Source: Ailurus styani (lineage: Eukaryota; Chordata; Mammalia; Carnivora; Ailuridae). From it: DNA of 64,000 nucleotides. Of the stretch, positions 58,716 to 64,000 are shown piece by piece. Where the stretch lies: positions 1,380,635 to 1,444,634 of the forward strand of contig LNAC01000275.1 of assembly GCA_002007465.1 (NCBI GenBank), given 5' to 3'. The translations under genes were made by a program, and so were the position numbers. Every line of letters begins with the position of its first letter. Position 1 is the first letter of the stretch. The notes beneath the pieces were generated by a model. It made no database searches. It was not told the origin of the DNA and saw only the letters and a list, made by a program, of their open reading frames with translations.

Positions 58716-59272
58716 CAGGGCTGAACAATATACCCACCTTTTAAAAACAGGAGATTTCCCATAAAGGTCAGTATTTCCACACTTATCTTAAAAATCAGAA
58801 GATCGGGCAATACTGGATCCATATTCCCAAGCAGCTGCTGTCTGTGCCCTTTTTGACAGACCATGAGCTCCCAAGTTACCCACCAGTTCTTAACCACTGC
58901 CTATTATATGTGACCACCCCCCCACCTTGGTCAACCTTTTTTGACATTTGTAGGATTGGCTTGTCTCCTTATGCTCATTTGAGTCCAGGAACTCAGGCTA
59001 AATCTATGGCAGGAAAAAGATAATCTTGAATACAAAGCACAATTATATCATATGGTATATTGGTGCCAAGAAGTGATTAAGACAATATGGACAATGGCAA
59101 TTAAGTAGATGAAACATTCATTTCTGTCTTTGAGACATTTCATGGAGGAACTGGACTTTAATGCCTCCCTTTGAAGAGCAACACCACACACTTGAAACAT
59201 CACAGGGTATAAACTCACGAGGAAGTCTGGTCATTATTTATACCATTGCTTACATGGAAAAATAAATTCTGG
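58716..59272. other. no recognisable feature
   Basis: Unassigned sequence. Confidence 0.4.
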
Positions 59273-59444
59273 AATCCAATCGATTTCAAAATAACATTTC
59301 GGAATAATAATCCAATAATTAAATTAATGGCCCTCTTATAACTAACTCTAGGCATCAAAATCCAATCGATTTCAAAATAACATTTTTGGAATATAATCCA
59401 ATAATTAAATTAATGACCCTCTTATAACTAACTCTAGGCAACAA
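59273..59444. repeat. tandem duplication, period 86 bases
   Basis: The unit beginning AATCCAATCGATTTCAAAAT at 59273 is repeated from 59359. Only a few substitutions and small indels separate the two copies. No N is present, so this looks like a genuine local duplication. Confidence 0.92.
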
Positions 59445-59539
59445 AATAATGACCTTTTAAGGAAAGTACATCCAAATAGAAAAAGTCTAGGATTAGTGAC
59501 CTTGATCCAAAAGATTTTAATGGTAAAACATTAAAATCT

Positions 59540-59765
59540 GGGGTGGGAGGAGGAAGAACAATGTTCATTATCACCAACATTATTTAACATCATTGTGGAT
59601 GAACTAATCAATGCAATTAGACAACAGAAATAAATGAAGTATAAGTATTAGGGAAAAAAGTCAAAATTATCATTATTTGTAGACAATATGAGTTTATAGA
59701 CCAGCAAATATAAGAGAATTGACATAAGAATTACTGGTGATGAGTTACAAAATAATTTTTTTAGT
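59540..59765 (+). mobile_element. L1 ORF2 fragment, left part
   Basis: TATTTAACATCATTGTGGAT, AATCAATGCAATTAGACAAC and ATCATTATTTGTAGACAATA match the L1 ORF2 region around the reverse-transcriptase active site, badly eroded. Confidence 0.6.
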
Positions 59766-59779
59766 ACAAAACTTTCCTA

Positions 59780-60175
59780 TATATTCATTCATGAAGAAAA
59801 TATTTACCATTTGTCTATTTTTTTGTCATATAGCATCCTAGACATTGGAGTTGACATTAGAGATATAGTAGTAAACAAACCAGATTTTTAAAAAAGAAAG
59901 AATCCTCACCCTCATGGAACTTATGTTCTAGTGAGGAAAGACAGACAATATATAAGATAAATAAGTAAAATGTATGGTATGTTGGTGATTAGTGTTAAGG
60001 ACAAACATGAAACAAGGAAGAAGGTATATGGTATATGGGGAATTACCATTTTATAAAGAGGCCAGGGAAGGTCTCGTTGAAAAGATGACAGTACATAAAG
60101 GTCTCAAGGAAATAATGGAGCAACCTATGGCTGTATCTGAAGGAACAGCAGGTACAAAGGCTCTGAGGTAGGACC
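59780..60175 (-). mobile_element. L2 LINE 3' portion
   Basis: CTCACCCTCATGGAACTTAT, GTTCTAGTGAGGAAAGACAG, GGCCAGGGAAGGTCTCGTTG and GAACAGCAGGTACAAAGGCT form the reverse complement of L2 in order. Confidence 0.75.
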
Positions 60176-60184
60176 CAATTAGAA

Positions 60185-60335
60185 TATATCATGGAAGGAA
60201 AATTCCATTCACAATAAGCAAGCAAAAAGATAAGCTATCTATGAATAAATACATTAAAAAGTATGTAGGATCTATATGAAGAAAACATTAATACCATAGT
60301 TAGAACTAAAATAAGACCTAAATGAATGGCCTCTA
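60185..60335 (+). mobile_element. L1 ORF2 fragment, right part
   Basis: AAAATTCCATTCACAATAAG, CTATGAATAAATACATTAAA and AGACCTAAATGAATGGCC continue L1 ORF2 where the 59540-59765 fragment left off. Confidence 0.55.
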
Positions 60336-61024
60336 TGACTACTACAAAATAAGGAATTAATTACAGAAATGAACCCTACTTGATTGTAGAAGGGGCTAGG
60401 GAAATAAAGATCCAAATGGAGGATCTTAAGATCAGAGAAAAGTCACCAGTTCTCCTGAAGCACTGGCCCAGATGTGAAAGTCAGAGTTTTCAGGGGAATC
60501 AGGAAGCAAGGCACCTGCAGCTGCCAAAAGTTGTAAGCAAAGGGAGACTAAAATACCAGCTAAGAAGATGGCTGCCTCTGCATAGTACCTCCTCTGCGAA
60601 TTCACAGCCAACATATGTTGGTGGGACTGCTTTGCTCTTGGTCAGTAGGGCTTGAGTCAGGAGAAAAAGCAGGGCACAGAATGGGGAAGATTAAGAACCC
60701 ACTGGAACCCATTTGGTCTTCTGCACCTGCCTTTCATCATCTCTATCCATAAGGACCTTTAAAGATAATGGCTGCTGCATCACATCTGCCTTGTAAATTT
60801 CATACGAATTTGCTTTTTGGTGAACTCCAACCTGGAGTTCATTTCTGGGAAATATGACCAGGTTGACATGTAAAACCTCTACAGAGAGACACATCACGCT
60901 CTTGAATAAAAAGACTCGTGGTGAAGATTTCAATTTCACCTAAGCAGATTTAAAAGCTCAATATCAACACAATTCCACTTGGGGAGGGTTGTCAACAAAT
61001 GTATTAAGTTTTACCTATGAAAAT
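60336..61024. other. no recognisable feature
   Basis: Unassigned sequence with short chance open frames on both strands. Confidence 0.4.
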
Positions 61025-61037
61025 GAAAATGAAATGA

Positions 61038-61220
61038 GGGGCCCCTGGGGGGCTCAGTCAGTTAAGAGTCTGCCTTCGGCTCAGATCATGATCCTGGGGG
61101 CCTGGGATCAAGTCCTGCATCGGGCTCCCTGCTCAGTGGGGAGTCTGCTTCTCTCTCTCCCTCTGCTGCTGCTCTCTCTCTCTCTCTCTCTCTGTCAAAT
61201 AAATAAATAAAATCTTTAAA
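61038..61220 (+). mobile_element. CAN-SINE
   Basis: Head GGCCCCTGGGGGGCTCAGTC, GTTAAGAGTCTGCCTTCGGC, then a CT-rich body with a long (CT)n tract and AATAAATAAATAAAATCTTT. An AAAATGAAA-type repeat flanks it. The GTCAGTTAAGAGTCTGCC form marks an older subtype than the GGGTTAAAGCC copies. Confidence 0.95.
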
Positions 61221-61224
61221 AAAA

Positions 61225-61955
61225 TGAAAATGTGAGAATAGCCAGGAAATTTCCCAAAAGAAGAAGGAGCATCTCCCTCACAAGACTTTAAACATGTAAC
61301 TGCTTGGTACTGGAGAAAAACTAAAACAATGGGGAAAAAATAGTTGAGGAATCAACCCTAAATACACATAGATATTTTAATAAAAGTAGCATCTCAATTC
61401 AGTAAAGAAACAAGGGATTGGGGATTTTTTTTCTTTCTTTCTTTTTTTTTAGTAATGGTATTGAAACATGTTAAAGGAAGGCCTCAGGGCACAGGATAAA
61501 AAAACCTAAAAGCCAAAAAATAAAAGACTGATTAAAATGACATTAAAATTAAAGATTGGTAACAGAAAAAATATATCATAAACAAAGATGAAAGACCAAC
61601 AACAAATAATTGGAAAGCATACATGCACCACATTTGAGGCACAGGGCTAATTCCTTTTATTTAAAAAGAACTCTTACCAAATAACAAAACAAAACTAACT
61701 CATACAAATTTTTAAAAGGAAAAAAATCAGTAACACAATAGAAAAGTGGAGATATAATCTTTAAAAACTTTACAGATAATATAAAGAAGAACAGCTAATA
61801 AATTATTTGAAAACATGCTCAGATAGCCAACCTCATTAATAATTAAAGAAGTGTATGTCAAGATAATAAATGTATTTTGTCCCAGTCTGATGAACAAAAA
61901 TTAGAAAGCATGATTATACCCAGTGTTGTCAAGGGTAAGGGAAGAGGCACTTCAG
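61225..61955 (+). mobile_element. L1/HAL1-type LINE fragment
   Basis: CAAATAATTGGAAAGCATAC, ACATGCTCAGATAGCCAACC, TCATTAATAATTAAAGAAGT and GATTATACCCAGTGTTGTCA follow LINE 3' region order on the plus strand. Confidence 0.65.
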
Positions 61956-62456
61956 AGCCCAGTCTCTCAAATGACTTTGATTCCTCACTTTAATGGCTTC
62001 TCTGGGTTGATTTCTCTGTCCTTCACCTTTTCACTTCAAGTATGGATTTAATTCCTTCCTGGTCCAATCTAAAGAGGAGCTGAGACCACAATGTGGTATT
62101 CAATATAACTTTACAAATTATTGAGGAATAACAAAAGTAGAGTTTGGAGAGTGACTTTCACTGCTACGAAATAATCACTCACAACTTGACCCTACCCCTA
62201 AAGTCCCCATCTTCCTCTTAATTGCCCTCCATGAGACAAAGTGTACTCCTCACAACCAAAATCTCTAGGTCCCTCTCATCCCGAGCCCAATAAAATCTTC
62301 AACCTCAACTACAGATGGAGATCCTGCCTACCCTAGTCTGAGGTAAACTCATTTGATGCCTTAGGATGATAGATGCTGGGGTCATTCACTTCTTTCAGTA
62401 GACAAAATCACAAGAGTCAATGGTATGTTTCTCAAAATTGTTCAATAGCAGCATTT
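61956..62456. other. no recognisable feature
   Basis: Unassigned sequence. Confidence 0.4.
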
Positions 62457-62474
62457 AAGAACTATTAATAGATC

Positions 62475-62680
62475 GGGTGCCTGGGTGGCTCAGTCGGTTG
62501 AGAGTTCAACTCTTGGTTTCAACTCAGGTCAAGATCTCAGGGTCCTGGGATTGAGGTCCCTACATTGGACCCCCTTGCTCGGTGTAAAGCCTGCTTAAGA
62601 TTCTCTCTCACCCTCTCCCTTTGCCCCTCCCCCACCCCCCACTCACATGTGCTCTCTCTCTTAAAAAATTTAATTTTAAA
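62475..62680 (+). mobile_element. CAN-SINE, older subfamily
   Basis: GGGTGCCTGGGTGGCTCAGT, CGGTTGAGAGTTCAACTCTT, AGATCTCAGGGTCCTGGGAT and a CT/CCCAC-rich body are present. AAGAACTATTAATAG (62457-62471) and AAAGAATTAATAG (62681-62693) form an imperfect target-site duplication. Confidence 0.94.
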
Positions 62681-62693
62681 AAAGAATTAATAG

Positions 62694-64000
62694 TTTATCT
62701 AAATCCATATTTAAGAAAAAAAAATTTTCTTTAACTCTTCAAGTACCTAGCTGTCCTTATGAAAATGAACACTTAATATCTTTGACTGTAGCTTCTGCAG
62801 TCAAATCTATAGTGACTTCAAGTTTTTGACAAGAACTCTAGGTATTTACATTACACTGATTCTGATGATGAAGTCACATGAAAGTTGCTCCAACTGTAAA
62901 ATAGTAACTCCACCATCACCAGCAACCAAAAATGGAAGCCTCTCCAAAGGGCCCTCCAATTGCCCTCCAAAGGGCAATTATCTCAATAAAAGAGAAATTC
63001 AATTCTTATCTTCATCAGAAACTCAGCTCCATGTTCATTCAAATTTCCTATACTTTACATAAATTACTTCTATTTTTAGAATTAATGAATGTCCTTTAAT
63101 AATCCTTCAGTCATTTGGGTTTGGCAGAAAAAGCATATCTCCATGGGTATAATCATTTTGAAAAAATTAACCATCCTCTACCAGGATCAATCTTAGACAA
63201 ACTTGGGAGATGACTAAGTTTTATCTTGGGCACACTTGCTTCCCCTTTGTGTCTCTGTATTTCAGCACTGAACTATTCTTCCAAGAGCATGTCTTCTTTC
63301 TGGTTCGTGACTACTCTGAATCATTCCGCTAACTCAGGCATAATCCAAAGCCCTCCCTATTGTACTACCACAAGGGTTTTTTCTATTTACTGGTTGTAAT
63401 TTAAATCAGGAAAAAAAATGACATTGAAATTCTCCAAAGGCATTTTTCTTGTCATCCAAGGAGTGCCAGACATTGGATCAGATATATGTGGTATTTCAAA
63501 TCTCACCACTTAATCTATTTGTAAATTCCCTCATTCTTCTTACCTTCCATTTGCCTCTTTGATTGTTAACAGAAAGACAGAAAGAAGAGTGCTCTGAATT
63601 TATTAAGAATTCAAGAGGAAAATGAAAAAAATCAGAGTACTCAACTTTAAAAAAAAATGCATCATATTACAACCAGGCAATCAAGACAGCGATAAGGAAA
63701 AACTCACGACATGGAAATTAGGACCTATCCCATATTTATCAGGCCCACAGCTGGCAATTAGCAAGCTTAAAGTGAGCTTTGTGACACATTTTTGTAAATT
63801 TCCACAAATAAACTGTCCCAGCTCTACTCACACCATCTTTTCTTTCTCCCTTTTTTTTCCATATAAGAGTTTTTGTGTCTCCGTATGTTTTCAGAATAAA
63901 AAACTCTTTCCTTCAGTCGTCAACAGATACACCCTGCTGAGGATTGCAGATGGAATACAATCTGTTTAGCTTAACTGAAGGCTGGATCTTGTTCATAAGA
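62694..64000. other. no recognisable feature
   Basis: Apparently unique AT-rich sequence to the window end. A plus-strand open frame of 115 codons at 63622-63969 starts in an A-rich tract and shows no domain or splice support. Confidence 0.4.

Noticed and set aside
1..64000. Search for a prokaryote-type system: operons, CRISPR arrays, riboswitches, phage or plasmid genes.
   Set aside because: The window is mammalian by its SINE, LINE and LTR content. Direct repeats seen are microsatellites, SINEs or assembly duplications, with no regularly spaced array.
1..64000. Search for tRNA genes using the SINE tRNA-like heads.
   Set aside because: Every tRNA-like A/B-box pair noticed belongs to a CAN-SINE or MIR. 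No free-standing clover-leaf sequence was identified by eye.

Overview
This window reads as nuclear DNA from a carnivoran mammal, most likely a mustelid such as a weasel, mink, marten or otter. The base composition is AT-rich, there are no long open frames, and ancient mammalian repeats (MIR, L2, MLT1, L1M, Tigger and hAT remnants) are everywhere. The strongest clue is at least fourteen tRNA-Lys-derived CAN-SINEs, with a head like GCGCCTGGGTGGCTCAGTGG and a CT-rich body ending in an (AAAT)n AATCTT tail. The SINE subtype, with GGGTTAAAGCCTCTGCCTTC after the head, is the mustelid-like form as I know it. Nothing prokaryotic, plasmid-like or viral in the episomal sense is present.

Most of the window is intronic or intergenic. 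The one multi-part signal that looks genic is on the minus strand: three short open segments at 28761-28854, 20940-20986 and 14299-14453. Each has AG/GT splice borders where expected, and their reading phases join correctly across both introns. Together they give a 97-codon C-terminal coding stretch ending in TGA. I do not recognise the protein, so this is offered as the 3' end of an unidentified gene. Upstream exons would lie beyond 28.9 kb, in this window or past its right edge. A further segment with very good splice sites (38464-38606, minus) is open for 47 codons, but its phase does not match the next exon. A 22-base micro-exon candidate lies at 938-959, also minus.

Layout: 0-9 kb holds old repeats, one ERV-type LTR (about 5590-6090) and non-repetitive sequence. 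9.2-12.7 kb is one long degenerate L1M ORF2 plus 3' UTR, split by a SINE. 14.3-28.9 kb carries the candidate exons and a run of SINEs. 30.7-37.2 kb is rich in L2, MIR, L1 and DNA-transposon remnants. 39.3-39.7 kb and 54.8-55.0 kb contain single N characters flanked by exact or near-exact duplications, which look like assembly errors. 43.9-44.6 kb holds an inverted LTR of the same family as the one at 5.6 kb. 44.7-62.7 kb is a dense mosaic of L1, L2, MLT1, hAT, LTR and SINE fragments, with several nested insertions.

Repeat family names come from memory of consensus features, not from a database search, and the fragment edges are approximate except where target-site duplications fix them.
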